Below are positions 10,653 through 20,350 of a stretch of DNA of 64,000 bases, piece by piece. A program made the translations under genes and the position numbers. Origin of the DNA: an uncultured Pseudomonadota bacterium (GTDB lineage: Bacteria > Pseudomonadota > Gammaproteobacteria > Burkholderiales > Methylophilaceae); contig CAIRBH010000048.1 of assembly GCA_903876765.1 (NCBI GenBank), forward strand, positions 1-64,000, written 5' to 3'. Each line of letters opens with the position of its first letter. Positions within the stretch are counted from its first letter, which is position 1. The notes beneath the pieces were generated by a model, which saw nothing but the letters and a program-made list of their open reading frames with translations, was not told the DNA's origin and made no database searches.

Positions 10653-13418
10653 CTAATGCGCACTTTCCCAATTGTTGCCCACCCCCACCTCAGCAAGTAA
10701 TGGCACATCTAATTGAGCGACTCCCTCCATCAGTTCTACCAGCTTCGCTTTCACTAGATCTAATTCAGCGGCTGGCACTTCCAACACCAGCTCATCATGC
10801 ACCTGCATAATCAGCTTGCTATGCAGCTGCTCATCTTTAAGCCATTGATCGACCGCTATCATTGCCAGTTTGATTAAATCAGCTGCCGTGCCTTGCATAG
10901 GCGCATTGATCGCGGCACGCTCTGCTCCAGCACGCCGCATACCATTAGCGCTATTAATCTCGGGGACCCATAATCTGCGGCCAAAATAGGTCTCTACATA
11001 GCCTTTTTGTTTGGCAACTTCACGAATATTTTGCATATACTCACGCACACCAGGGTAGCGAGCAAAGTAACGCTCAATATAGCTTTGTGCCGCAGCACGC
11101 TCGATATTTAAGTTTTGTGCTAGGCCAAAAGCGCTCATGCCGTAAATTAAGCCAAAGTTAATGACTTTGGCATAGCGGCGCTGTTCACTATCGACTGCTG
11201 CTGGTGCTACGCCAAAAATTTCGGCGGCGGTGTGACGATGAATGTCTTCGTTGTTAGCAAAGGCTTTGAGCATGCCAGCGTCTTGCGATAAATGCGCCAT
11301 AATCCGTAACTCAATTTGAGAGTAATCGGCAGAGACAATAACGCTGCCTTCTGGCGCAATAAAAGCTTCGCGTATGCGCCGCCCTTCGGCTGATCGCACT
11401 GGAATATTTTGCAAATTAGGCTCTGAGCTGGCCAATCGCCCAGTAATGGCAACCGCTTGGTTGTAGCTGGTATGTACGCGGCCCGTAGTTGCATTAATCA
11501 TGCGGGGCAACTTATCGGTATAGGTTGATTTTAATTTAGCCAAGCCACGGTAATCTAATAGCACTTTAGGTAACGGGTGGTCTAAGGCCAGTTCTTGCAA
11601 CACATCTTCATCGGTAGAAGGCGCGCCAGACGGGGTTTTTTTAGTCGGCTTAATACCCAGCTTGTCGAATAAAATTTCTTGCAATTGCTTGGGTGAAGCT
11701 AAATTAAATGGCTGGCCTGCCAGTGCATAGGCTTGGTTTTCTAGCGCGATTAATTTTGCCCCTAGCTCATTACTTTGTATATTGAGCATCGCCCTGTCTA
11801 TCAGCACGCCATTGCGCTCTATGGTAAATAGGGCTTGCGAACTGGGCATTTCAATTTCACGATAAATGTAATCTAGCTTGCTGTCAGCCGCAATTTGTGG
11901 ATACATGGTTTGGTGCAATTGCAAGGTAATATCAGCATCTTCAGCGGCGTATTCAGCCGCGACTTCTACCGTCACTTGATTAAAAGTGACTTGCTTAGCC
12001 CCCTTGCCTGCAACCTCTTCAAAACTGATGGTTTTAAAGCCCAAATGTCGCTCGCTTAGGGCATCCATGCCATGCGTTTTGTGTGATTCAAATACATAAG
12101 ATTGCAACAAAGTGTCATGCACTATGCCGTTTAATGCAATGCCGTGATTAGCCAGCACGTGCTGATCATATTTAAGGTTTTGCCCCAGTTTTTTAATGTG
12201 TGGATTTTCTAAAATAGGCTTAATTTTAGCCATACATTCAGCAAAATTCAGCTGTGCTGGTGCATCAAAATAGTCATGCATCAACGGTAAATAGGCAGCA
12301 CTACCAGCTTCTATGCTAAATGACATGCCGACAATTTTAGCCGTCATCGGGTCTAACGAGGTGGTTTCGGTATCAAAGCAAAGCAGCTCAGCTGTGGTGA
12401 GTTTGGCCAGCCAATCGTCAAGCTGGGCATGGTTTAAAATAGTTTGATATTGACGGCTGGTATTGGGCTGATGCTGCGTTACAGCGAACATGTCTACTGT
12501 TTGGCTATGCGCTGCATTTTGGCTAGAGACTGGTAAAGCGGCTTGATGGTCAGGCATAACGTCGAGCTCACGCCGCCAACTTTTAAACTCAAAGCGTTCA
12601 AATAACTCCGCCAGCTTGGCTTTATTGATGGCTCGCGGTGCTAAATCGCTAAGGTTTTCTTGTATGCCCACATCGCAACGTATGGTGATTAAGTCAAGCG
12701 CCGTGGGCAGCCAAGGTAGCGCTTTGCGCAAATTCTCACCAACCACGCCCGAAATTTTATCTGCGTTAGCGACAATATTGGCGAGCGAGCCATACTCCTT
12801 TAACCATTTAACCGCCGTTTTTGGCCCGACTTTTTCTACCCCAGGCACATTGTCTGAAGTGTCGCCAATGAGCACTAAGTAATCCACCATTAAACTGGGC
12901 GGTATGCCAAATTTCTTTTCTACACCTGCCGTGTCCAGCACATCATCAACTCGTCTAAAGGCATCACGCATGGTATTAACCACAGTAATATGTTGATTGA
13001 CCAGTTGCGTGATGTCTTTATCACCAGTCGAAATGATCACCTTTACGCCTTCACGCTCGGCCTGCTTGGCCAATGCACCAATCACATCATCGGCTTCTAC
13101 GCCGCTCTCCATAATCAAAGGCCAGCCCATGGCCTCAATTGCCTCATGCAGCGGGGCTATTTGCAGGCGCAGATCATCGGGCATGGCGGCACGATTCGCT
13201 TTATATTCAGCGTAAATATCATCGCGAAAAGTTTTACCTTTTGCATCAAAAACACAGGCGCTATAATCTGAAGGGTAATCTTTATGTAGTCGGCGTAGCA
13301 TATTGAGTACGCCTTGTATCGCCCCTGTGGGCTCATTTTGACTATTTCTTAAATCAGGCATAGCATGAAAGGCGCGGTACAAGTAGGATGAGCCGTCAAC
13401 TAATAACAATGTTTTCAT
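10653..13418 (-). CDS. polA: DNA polymerase I (5'-3' exo, 3'-5' exo and polymerase domains)
   Basis: 921 aa; LLVDGSSYLYRAFHAMP; DTETTSLDPMTAKIVG; VSADYSQIELRIMAHLS; QVHDELVLEVP. Confidence 0.98.
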   Translation of the reverse strand: MKTLLLVDGSSYLYRAFHAMPDLRNSQNEPTGAIQGVLNMLRRLHKDYPSDYSACVFDAKGKTFRDDIYAEYKANRAAMPDDLRLQIAPLHEAIEAMGWPLIMESGVEADDVIGALAKQAEREGVKVIISTGDKDITQLVNQHITVVNTMRDAFRRVDDVLDTAGVEKKFGIPPSLMVDYLVLIGDTSDNVPGVEKVGPKTAVKWLKEYGSLANIVANADKISGVVGENLRKALPWLPTALDLITIRCDVGIQENLSDLAPRAINKAKLAELFERFEFKSWRRELDVMPDHQAALPVSSQNAAHSQTVDMFAVTQHQPNTSRQYQTILNHAQLDDWLAKLTTAELLCFDTETTSLDPMTAKIVGMSFSIEAGSAAYLPLMHDYFDAPAQLNFAECMAKIKPILENPHIKKLGQNLKYDQHVLANHGIALNGIVHDTLLQSYVFESHKTHGMDALSERHLGFKTISFEEVAGKGAKQVTFNQVTVEVAAEYAAEDADITLQLHQTMYPQIAADSKLDYIYREIEMPSSQALFTIERNGVLIDRAMLNIQSNELGAKLIALENQAYALAGQPFNLASPKQLQEILFDKLGIKPTKKTPSGAPSTDEDVLQELALDHPLPKVLLDYRGLAKLKSTYTDKLPRMINATTGRVHTSYNQAVAITGRLASSEPNLQNIPVRSAEGRRIREAFIAPEGSVIVSADYSQIELRIMAHLSQDAGMLKAFANNEDIHRHTAAEIFGVAPAAVDSEQRRYAKVINFGLIYGMSAFGLAQNLNIERAAAQSYIERYFARYPGVREYMQNIREVAKQKGYVETYFGRRLWVPEINSANGMRRAGAERAAINAPMQGTAADLIKLAMIAVDQWLKDEQLHSKLIMQVHDELVLEVPAAELDLVKAKLVELMEGVAQLDVPLLAEVGVGNNWESAH

Positions 13419-13456
13419 AAAGTAACGCTTTCCATGTTTGATAAGGTGCCTGAATA

Positions 13457-14194
13457 ATGACTAATATTAAAAAACTAAGCAAGGTTCCAAAAATATCAGA
13501 CCCTGACGTGCAGGGCATGCACCAAACTGGGCAAGAGTCTTGGCGCGCGTTTGAGATTATGGCAGAATTTGTGGAAGCTACCGAGCGACTTAAAACAATC
13601 ACCCCTGCCGTATCTATTTTTGGCAGCGCACGTACCCCAGTAGATCACCCGTATTATAAGCTGGCAGAAGAAATTGCCAGATTGCTAAGCGATTCTGGCT
13701 TTAGTGTCATTTCTGGCGGTGGTCCTGGCATTATGGAAGCGGCCAATAAAGGCGCCTTCCCTGGCACATCGCCAAGTGTAGGCTTAAACATAGAATTGCC
13801 ACATGAACAAACACGTAACCCCTACCAAGACATTAGCCAAAATTTTAAACATTTTTTTATGCGTAAAGTCATGTTCGTTAAATATGCCAGCGCCTATGTG
13901 GTCATGCCAGGTGGGTTTGGCACATTAGATGAAGTCATGGAAGCGGTCACGCTGGTACAAACAGGTAAAACCTTAAAAATACCAATTATTTTAGTCTGTG
14001 GGCACTTTTGGGCAGGCTTGATTGACTGGATTAAAACAACTTTAGTACAAGAAAAAATGATTTCTGTCGAAGATTTAGATTTAATTCAAGTCATTGATGA
14101 GCCCGCTAAGATAGTAGAGGCCATATTCAAACATTATGAAGCACGTGGATTCAAGTTATCTGCTGAGGAAGAGCGTGTTCAGCTTTATTTATAA
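13457..14194 (+). CDS. LOG family / TIGR00730-type Rossmann fold protein
   Basis: SGGGPGIMEAANKGA and VMPGGFGTLDEVMEAVTLVQTGK motifs. Confidence 0.92.
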   Translation: MTNIKKLSKVPKISDPDVQGMHQTGQESWRAFEIMAEFVEATERLKTITPAVSIFGSARTPVDHPYYKLAEEIARLLSDSGFSVISGGGPGIMEAANKGAFPGTSPSVGLNIELPHEQTRNPYQDISQNFKHFFMRKVMFVKYASAYVVMPGGFGTLDEVMEAVTLVQTGKTLKIPIILVCGHFWAGLIDWIKTTLVQEKMISVEDLDLIQVIDEPAKIVEAIFKHYEARGFKLSAEEERVQLYL

Positions 14195-14281
14195 CGAATG
14201 TTAAGTATATGTGTGGGTAATTTGTTAGAATAAACAGCTATTAAATGTGTGAAATTAAATTTTAGAGAGCGAGTGCCTGCG

Positions 14282-14647
14282 ATGCAAAAAATCTACTATC
14301 ATTTAGCAATATTGCTAGCGCTATTTGCTAGTCAATTGCCACTAGCTACCGCAGCAGAAGCCCCTAAAGCGCTGCCATTACCCGCTGATTTACAACCCTT
14401 AGAAGACATCCCGCCACCCAGTATTAGTAATGGCGAAAATGCAGATGAGCCAGAAATTACCATCGTTAAAAAAAATGGTGAAACCATAGAAGAGTACCGC
14501 ATTGGCGGCGAACTCTACATGATGAAAATAACCCCAGCCCATGGCGTACCTTATTACATGCATAAAGAAGACCAAAACGGTGGATGGCTAATGGACGGCC
14601 CAGTTCAGCCTCTTAGCATCCCCAAATGGACAATCTTCAGATTCTAA
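14282..14647 (+). CDS. DUF2782 domain-containing exported protein
   Basis: Signal peptide from the internal ATG (MQKIYYHLAILLALFASQLPLATAA); EITIVKKNGETIEEYRIGGELYMMKITP... Confidence 0.78.
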   Translation: MQKIYYHLAILLALFASQLPLATAAEAPKALPLPADLQPLEDIPPPSISNGENADEPEITIVKKNGETIEEYRIGGELYMMKITPAHGVPYYMHKEDQNGGWLMDGPVQPLSIPKWTIFRF

Positions 14648-14669
14648 TGAATGCAGGGGCTTATCAAAA

Positions 14670-14692
14670 AAAGAGGGTGATATGCCCTCTTT
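14670..14692 (+). terminator. Candidate intrinsic terminator after the DUF2782 gene
   Basis: AAAGAGGG-TGATATG-CCCTCTTT hairpin followed by T-rich TTATTTAT. Confidence 0.65.
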
Positions 14693-14746
14693 ATTTATAT
14701 ACTTAAGTCATTATCCCAATATTAAAAATTTATCATCTCATCCCCT

Positions 14747-15700
14747 ATGTCAGTATTTACCTCAGTCAGTATCCCGCAATTAAAAACCTGGCTTAAGGAT
14801 TATGCAATAGGAGAACTGCTTGAATTAAAAGGCATTTCATCAGGCATTACCAATACGAATTATTTTGTTACCACCAATCAAGATAAATACGTGCTCACCT
14901 TATTCGAGCACAATACGCTAGACGAACTGCCTTACTTTATTGATTTAATGAGCCACTTGGCTAGCCATGGCATTCCATGCCCACGGCCTATTAGCGATAA
15001 AACCGGTCAGAGCTTACATACCCTCAATGGCAAACCAGCCGCCTTAATTAGCTGCTTATCAGGCCAAGACATTGAATCCCCCAACAGCAAACAATGCAGC
15101 GCAGTGGGCGAAGTGCTAGCACAAATGCACCTTGCCAGCGCTTCATTTGACTTGCAGCCTAACCACTGCAATAGCCATAACCCACGCGGGGCAGATTGGC
15201 GGATTAAAACCGCCAGCCTAGTCATGCCAAACTTATCAGAGTCTGATCAGCAATTATTAAAACAAAACATCGCATTTCAAGCATCGCTAGATGTCAGCCA
15301 ATTGCCCATGGGCGTCATTCATGCCGATTTATTCCGCGACAATGTATTATTTAACGGTGACGAAATAGGTGGCTTGATCGATTTTTATTATGCCTGTCAC
15401 GATGTATTAGCCTACGACTTAGCCATCGCTGTGAATGACTGGTGTGTCAATATTGACGGCAGTTTAGATGCCCCTAGATTAACGGCCATGCTCAGCGCCT
15501 ACCAAGCCGTGCGGCCTTTTAATGCCGCCGAACAAGCTGCCTGGCCTAGCTTATTGCGTATTGCTGCGTTGCGCTTTTGGTTATCTCGCTTGTATGATCA
15601 AATGTATCCACAAGCTGGTGAGCTCACGCATGCGAAAGACCCTCATCATTTCAAAAATATTCTGCAACAAAGAATACAGTCCAATATCAAGCATTTTTAA
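14747..15700 (+). CDS. thrB: Homoserine kinase (ThrB, aminoglycoside phosphotransferase-like type)
   Basis: MSVFTSVS...GISSGITNTNYFV; VIHADLFRDNVLF; FYYACHDVLAYDLAI. Confidence 0.92.
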   Translation: MSVFTSVSIPQLKTWLKDYAIGELLELKGISSGITNTNYFVTTNQDKYVLTLFEHNTLDELPYFIDLMSHLASHGIPCPRPISDKTGQSLHTLNGKPAALISCLSGQDIESPNSKQCSAVGEVLAQMHLASASFDLQPNHCNSHNPRGADWRIKTASLVMPNLSESDQQLLKQNIAFQASLDVSQLPMGVIHADLFRDNVLFNGDEIGGLIDFYYACHDVLAYDLAIAVNDWCVNIDGSLDAPRLTAMLSAYQAVRPFNAAEQAAWPSLLRIAALRFWLSRLYDQMYPQAGELTHAKDPHHFKNILQQRIQSNIKHF

Positions 15701-15716
15701 GGATAATTTTTAAACG

Positions 15717-16499
15717 ATGGCTATTTTAGAAACTAGCACTAAAACCGGTAGAAGCTGGCTAAACGAAAGCATCGCCTTATTTAAAAGTTCGGCCAGCCGC
15801 TGTATGTTACTTGCTTCAGTATATGTGACAGTTTTTATAATGATTCCGTCGCTTCCTAGCTTCCAGTTATTCTCATTTATTGCCATTTTAATTTGGCCAA
15901 TTTTCATGGCAATCGCCATTGCCATGTATCGTAATGCGGACAATAAGACTAGCCAGAAATTAGGGGTAATTTTTACTATGATTCAACCAAAAATTAGCCC
16001 CTTGCTTGCGCTTGGCAGCCTATTTTTACTATATATCTTGCTAGTCAATCTGCTACTCAATAATGATATAGAGAGTTTGGTCGGCATGACAAACACTATG
16101 GACAAGATGACAAATTCACAAGCCATGGCAATATTGAATAAAACCTTACCATTTTTATTAAAACTTTCACTTGCTTTGATCCCTATGATGATGGCCACAT
16201 GGTTTTCACCCATGTTGATCGCATTTAATAATTACACGGTTGGCAAAGCTATTAAATCCAGTATTGCTGGTTCGCTGCAATATATGCTGGCCTTAGGCGT
16301 GGCTTGGCTGTTGCTTACACTGACTATCTTTTCTTTATTAATTATAGCGGGAATGGGCATTATGATTTTGGGTAGCGTAGCGCCTATACTGAGTCAGCTG
16401 CTGATGCTAATAATGTTATTGGGCTGTTTGCTATTAGCCACCGCACTGATGCTGGCATTTCAATATGTAAGTTACCGCGATGTGTTTAGAGCCGCTTAA
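15717..16499 (+). CDS. Multi-pass membrane protein, BPSS1780-like family
   Basis: Several TM segments; SWLNESIALFKSSASRCMLLASVYV. Confidence 0.65.
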   Translation: MAILETSTKTGRSWLNESIALFKSSASRCMLLASVYVTVFIMIPSLPSFQLFSFIAILIWPIFMAIAIAMYRNADNKTSQKLGVIFTMIQPKISPLLALGSLFLLYILLVNLLLNNDIESLVGMTNTMDKMTNSQAMAILNKTLPFLLKLSLALIPMMMATWFSPMLIAFNNYTVGKAIKSSIAGSLQYMLALGVAWLLLTLTIFSLLIIAGMGIMILGSVAPILSQLLMLIMLLGCLLLATALMLAFQYVSYRDVFRAA

Positions 16500-16600
16500 A
16501 AAAAATCTGATACTACTAAGCGCTAGTAAGCAACTCATGACTATTACCTCTGTATTGCCGATTAGGTTATCACTTTGAAAGAGGTCTGTTAAAAAAATTG

Positions 16601-18799
16601 CTAAATAGCCGTTAGTTTAGCGAATTCCATTGCCAACCATTTTAAGCCTTCACGACCAAAATTCACTTGCACGCGCATATCGCTGGCGTTGCCTTCGTAA
16701 CTCACGACCACACCATTACCAAATTTAGTGTGCGCTACTTGCTGGCCTATCTTCCAAGGCATGACATTTTTTTGGCTGTGACTTTGTTGTGCGCTCATCA
16801 TCGCAGGCAGTTCGCTGTAGTCACGCGTACTGCCTGATCTAGCAACAGGCTTGCTGTTGATACGCTTGAGTAGCTGCTCTGGAATTTCGTCTAAAAAGCG
16901 CGAGGGGATGCCATAACGCACCTTGCCGTGTAACATGCGGCTTTGGGCGTGGCTTAAATAAAGGCGCTGACGAGCACGGGTCACGGCCACATACATTAAG
17001 CGCCGCTCTTCTTCTAGGCTTTGATTTTCGTACAAACTTTGCTCATGCGGGCATAGGCCTTCTTCTAAACCGCTAATAAATACTACTTTAAATTCCAAGC
17101 CTTTAGAGGCGTGCACAGTCATCAGTTGCAGGGCTTCTTTGCCAACATCCGCTTGATGTTCGCCTGCCTCTAGGCTGGCATGGCTTAAAAATTGAGTGAG
17201 TAAATCTTGTTCAGTTTCACCGTCCACATTATTGTGATTACCAAAATCTTGATTAGTAAATGACACCGCTGCCGTCACCAATTCTTTTAAGTTTTCTAAG
17301 CGGTCTTCGCCTTCTTTATCTTGTTGATAATGCGCGGTTAAGCCAGACATCGTGGTGGCTAATTCCGTCAGCTCAGCCAAGCTAATGCCATAAGCGCTAT
17401 CGACCATGTGTCTAATCAGCGCCACAAAGCCTTCTATGCCTTTGCCACCTAATTTACCATCGCCCACTTTATTAATCGCAGCTTGCCAAATGCTACAGTT
17501 TTCTGCGCGTGCCAGCTCTTGTAATTGCTCTAAACTGCGCGCGCCTATGCCGCGTGCCGGAAAGTTAATCACCCGCAGTAGCGCAGTATCGTCATTAGCG
17601 TTAGCAATTAAACGCATATAGGCCAAGGCATGCTTAATTTCGGCACGTTCAAAAAAGCGCAAGCCACCATAAACGCGATACGGTAAATTGGCCGAAAACA
17701 GCGCGTGCTCTAAGATGCGCGACTGCGCATTAGAACGATACAACAGCGCAATCTCGCCCAGAGAACTGCCTTCACAATGCAACATTTTAATTTCATCAAC
17801 AATGAATTGCGCTTCGTCGGTATCGTTATAAGCATCATAGACCCGCACAGGTTCGCCAGCGCCAGCCGATGTCCACAGATTTTTACCCAAACGATTAGTA
17901 TTGTGCGAAATAATGGCATTGGCGGCATCCAGTATATTGCTATGTGAGCGGTAATTCTCTTCTAGCTTAACAATATGCTGAATATTGAAGTCTTTTTCGA
18001 AATCTCGCATATTGCCTACCCGCGCACCTCGAAAACCATAGATAGATTGATCATCATCACCCACGGCAAACATGCAATTACCTTGCCCTGCCAGCAATTT
18101 AAGCCATAAGTATTGCAGACGATTTGTATCTTGAAACTCATCTACCAAGATGTATTTAAAGCGGCTTTGATAATGTTGCCGTATATTCGCATCGCGTTCT
18201 AAAAGCTCGTAACAGCGCAACAACAACTCGGCAAAATCGGCCACCCCATCACGCTGACATTGTTTGTCATACTCCTCAAAAATATCACGCATTTTTTGCG
18301 AATGAGCATCGTAGGCTTCTACCGCATGGGCACGTAAACCTTCATCCTTACAGCCATTAATAAAGTTTTGTACTTGTTTAGGCGGATATTTCTCGTCATC
18401 CACATTCATCAGCTTCATCAAACGCTTAATCACAGATAGCTGATCGGCAATGTCTAAAATTTGAAAACTTGCAGGCAAACCAGCTTCTCGATGGTGAGCG
18501 CGTAGTAGCCGATTGCATAGCCCATGAAAAGTCCCAACCCACATACCACGCGTATTGATGGGCAATGAAGCGGTGATACGAGTGAGCATTTCTTTTGCGG
18601 CTTTATTGGTAAAAGTCACCGCTAACAAACCAGTGGGCGAGACTTGCCCCGTTTGAATCAGCCAAGCAATGCGTGCAGTCAGTACGCGGGTTTTACCACT
18701 ACCCGCCCCTGCTAAAATCAGCGCAGACTGGTGTGGTAGGGTTACTGCCTCTAGCTGTTTATTGTTAAGATCGACGAGTAATGTAGATTGATTTTCCAT
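16601..18799 (-). CDS. uvrD: UvrD/Rep-family DNA helicase II
   Basis: LNNKQLEAVTLPHQSALILAGAGSGKTRVLTARIAWL; VGDDDQSIYGFRGA; LMTVHASKGLEFKVVF. Confidence 0.95.
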   Translation of the reverse strand: MENQSTLLVDLNNKQLEAVTLPHQSALILAGAGSGKTRVLTARIAWLIQTGQVSPTGLLAVTFTNKAAKEMLTRITASLPINTRGMWVGTFHGLCNRLLRAHHREAGLPASFQILDIADQLSVIKRLMKLMNVDDEKYPPKQVQNFINGCKDEGLRAHAVEAYDAHSQKMRDIFEEYDKQCQRDGVADFAELLLRCYELLERDANIRQHYQSRFKYILVDEFQDTNRLQYLWLKLLAGQGNCMFAVGDDDQSIYGFRGARVGNMRDFEKDFNIQHIVKLEENYRSHSNILDAANAIISHNTNRLGKNLWTSAGAGEPVRVYDAYNDTDEAQFIVDEIKMLHCEGSSLGEIALLYRSNAQSRILEHALFSANLPYRVYGGLRFFERAEIKHALAYMRLIANANDDTALLRVINFPARGIGARSLEQLQELARAENCSIWQAAINKVGDGKLGGKGIEGFVALIRHMVDSAYGISLAELTELATTMSGLTAHYQQDKEGEDRLENLKELVTAAVSFTNQDFGNHNNVDGETEQDLLTQFLSHASLEAGEHQADVGKEALQLMTVHASKGLEFKVVFISGLEEGLCPHEQSLYENQSLEEERRLMYVAVTRARQRLYLSHAQSRMLHGKVRYGIPSRFLDEIPEQLLKRINSKPVARSGSTRDYSELPAMMSAQQSHSQKNVMPWKIGQQVAHTKFGNGVVVSYEGNASDMRVQVNFGREGLKWLAMEFAKLTAI

Positions 18800-18915
18800 T
18801 CCCTTATTATCGCATGGGATTTAACTAAAATTTGGATATTGCACTGACACAAAGTGTTACAAATGAATCTGAACCAAACTAAATAGCCTTTAGTCTGAGT
18901 AGGTATGATAGCTAA

Positions 18916-19020
18916 ATTTCAATTTGGCTAGCGTTCCGCTCCAATTCCTCCCTGAGCGGAGGCCTTAGAAGATAAGGCATTTAGCCCCGGCTCTCATCCC
19001 CTTGAGTCGGGGTTTTTTTT
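18916..19020 (+). ncRNA. Candidate three-hairpin sRNA with a CCUCCC loop and an intrinsic terminator
   Basis: CCGCTC-caattcctccct-GAGCGG (18936-18959), GCCTTA-GAAGA-TAAGGC (18962-18978), CCCCGGCTC-tcatcccctt-GAGTCGGGG (18985-19012), T8 at 19013-19020; -10-like TATGAT at 18904-18909; starts 3' of the divergent uvrD start so it is not uvrD's own terminator. Confidence 0.65.
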
Positions 19021-19190
19021 GACCTGATAGCCCGCTAAAAACTGTACTAATAAGCATAGCGCGCAGCAGCTTGTTAAGCTCATAAAGTCACGGCTAATGG
19101 GTCATTGTCACAAATGTGTCACCCAACACAGTGCCAAAAAAAGCTAAACTCTAGCATCTTCAATTTATCACTTTAATTATGGGAGTAGTC

Positions 19191-19487
19191 ATGAAAATTA
19201 AACCAGCATCAGAAGCGTATTTAGAGAAAGCAAAAATGCTGAGTGAAGAAGAATCTGAAAGATTATTAAGCAGAATGCGCGGCAAGCCAGCGCGCCGGCT
19301 AGAAGACAACAAACTGACTACGCTTGAAGCCGTGGCCATACAGCTTGAACTTGATGATGAGCTGTTATCAGAGTGGCGTAAAAATATGTACGCTATAAGA
19401 GAAAAAGACGCGAAAAAGGCAAAAGAAAAAGAAGAAAAAGCAAAGGGAAAAGAAGCTAAGGCGAAGGAAAAACCTGCTAAAGAGTAA
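19191..19487 (+). CDS. Hypothetical protein with highly charged Lys/Glu/Ala C-terminal tail
   Basis: SD GGGAGT before ATG at 19191 (MKIKPASEAYLEKAKMLSEEESERLLSRMRGKPARRLEDNKLTTLEAVAIQLELDDELLSEWRKNMYAIREK...). Confidence 0.75.
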   Translation: MKIKPASEAYLEKAKMLSEEESERLLSRMRGKPARRLEDNKLTTLEAVAIQLELDDELLSEWRKNMYAIREKDAKKAKEKEEKAKGKEAKAKEKPAKE

Positions 19488-19522
19488 AGCTAAAATTCAA
19501 GGATTTTAGTTGCTTAATACGG

Positions 19523-19553
19523 CTTAATAATGTGCGCTAGCCACATTATTAAG
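19523..19553. repeat. Perfect inverted repeat between convergent genes
   Basis: CTTAATAATGTG-cgctagc-CACATTATTAAG (12-bp arms). Confidence 0.8.
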
Positions 19554-19567
19554 CGATAGGCTAGGGC

Positions 19568-20194
19568 TTAATCGGCACTGGCCTCTATGATCCAATCTAG
19601 CAAAGGCACCCACTGCTCAACATCTTGGGCAACAAATGATGGGCGCATATCAAAAAGACTGACACCTAATTCTGCAGCGGTTGCATAAACTTGGGCATTA
19701 CGCAGGTAAGTAAGTACAGGAAACCCCGTTTGCGCCATAAAATCTGCCAATCCTGCCGCCGCATGGGTACGATTATTAACGCGCATACCAACCAAGGCCA
19801 CAAAAGTTTTGTTTTTACGTATGGCTTTTTCTTCGGCTAATTTATCGAGAAAATCACTGGTCGCCCCAATATCAAACGCCGATGGCTGTATAGGCACAAT
19901 CACACAATCAGCTTGTTTTACCGCATCAGCTAGTTTTTCATCACGAAACCCAGCTGGCGAATCAGTAATTATCCATTCTGGCGTTTGCAATTGCGTTTTG
20001 TTGCGTGAATGATAGCTATGAATGATAGGCATAGCCGCGGGCCTTCTGAGTAGCCATTGCGCTGAGGACTGTTGGCGATCTAAATCATTGAGGATGACAT
20101 GCTTGCCTAATGAGGCAAAATAACCCGCTAGATTAGTCGCTAGTGTAGTTTTGCCAGCACCGCCTTTAGAGTTGGCGACCAAGATGTGTTTCAT
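19568..20194 (-). CDS. ParA/MinD-family ATPase (orphan)
   Basis: Deviant Walker A KGGAGKTT, NDLDRQQSSAQWLLRR, TDSPAG. Confidence 0.93.
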   Translation of the reverse strand: MKHILVANSKGGAGKTTLATNLAGYFASLGKHVILNDLDRQQSSAQWLLRRPAAMPIIHSYHSRNKTQLQTPEWIITDSPAGFRDEKLADAVKQADCVIVPIQPSAFDIGATSDFLDKLAEEKAIRKNKTFVALVGMRVNNRTHAAAGLADFMAQTGFPVLTYLRNAQVYATAAELGVSLFDMRPSFVAQDVEQWVPLLDWIIEASAD

Positions 20195-20267
20195 CAGCTA
20201 GACCCAATATAATTAATTTGTAGGCTTAAATCATACTGCAATTTAGCTGGCTAATTGAGTATTTTCT

Positions 20268-20296
20268 AAAAAAAAGAGCACGCAATTAAGGTGCTC
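20268..20296 (-). terminator. Intrinsic terminator upstream of the ParA-like gene
   Basis: GAGCAC/GTGCTC stem with 8 T on the minus strand. Confidence 0.85.
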
Positions 20297-20350
20297 AAAA
20301 GGGGGAGTTATATACTCAAGGAGTAGTTTATAACTGTAATCTTAGCGAGT
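20268..20350 (-). ncRNA. Candidate two-hairpin sRNA with CUCCUUGAG segment and strong intrinsic terminator
   Basis: Minus strand: AGTTATA-AAC-TACTC-CTT-GAGTA-TATAACT (20335-20306), CCCCCTTTT, then GAGCAC-cttaattgc-GTGCTC (20296-20276) followed by T8 (20275-20268). 5' end is approximate. Confidence 0.5.
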
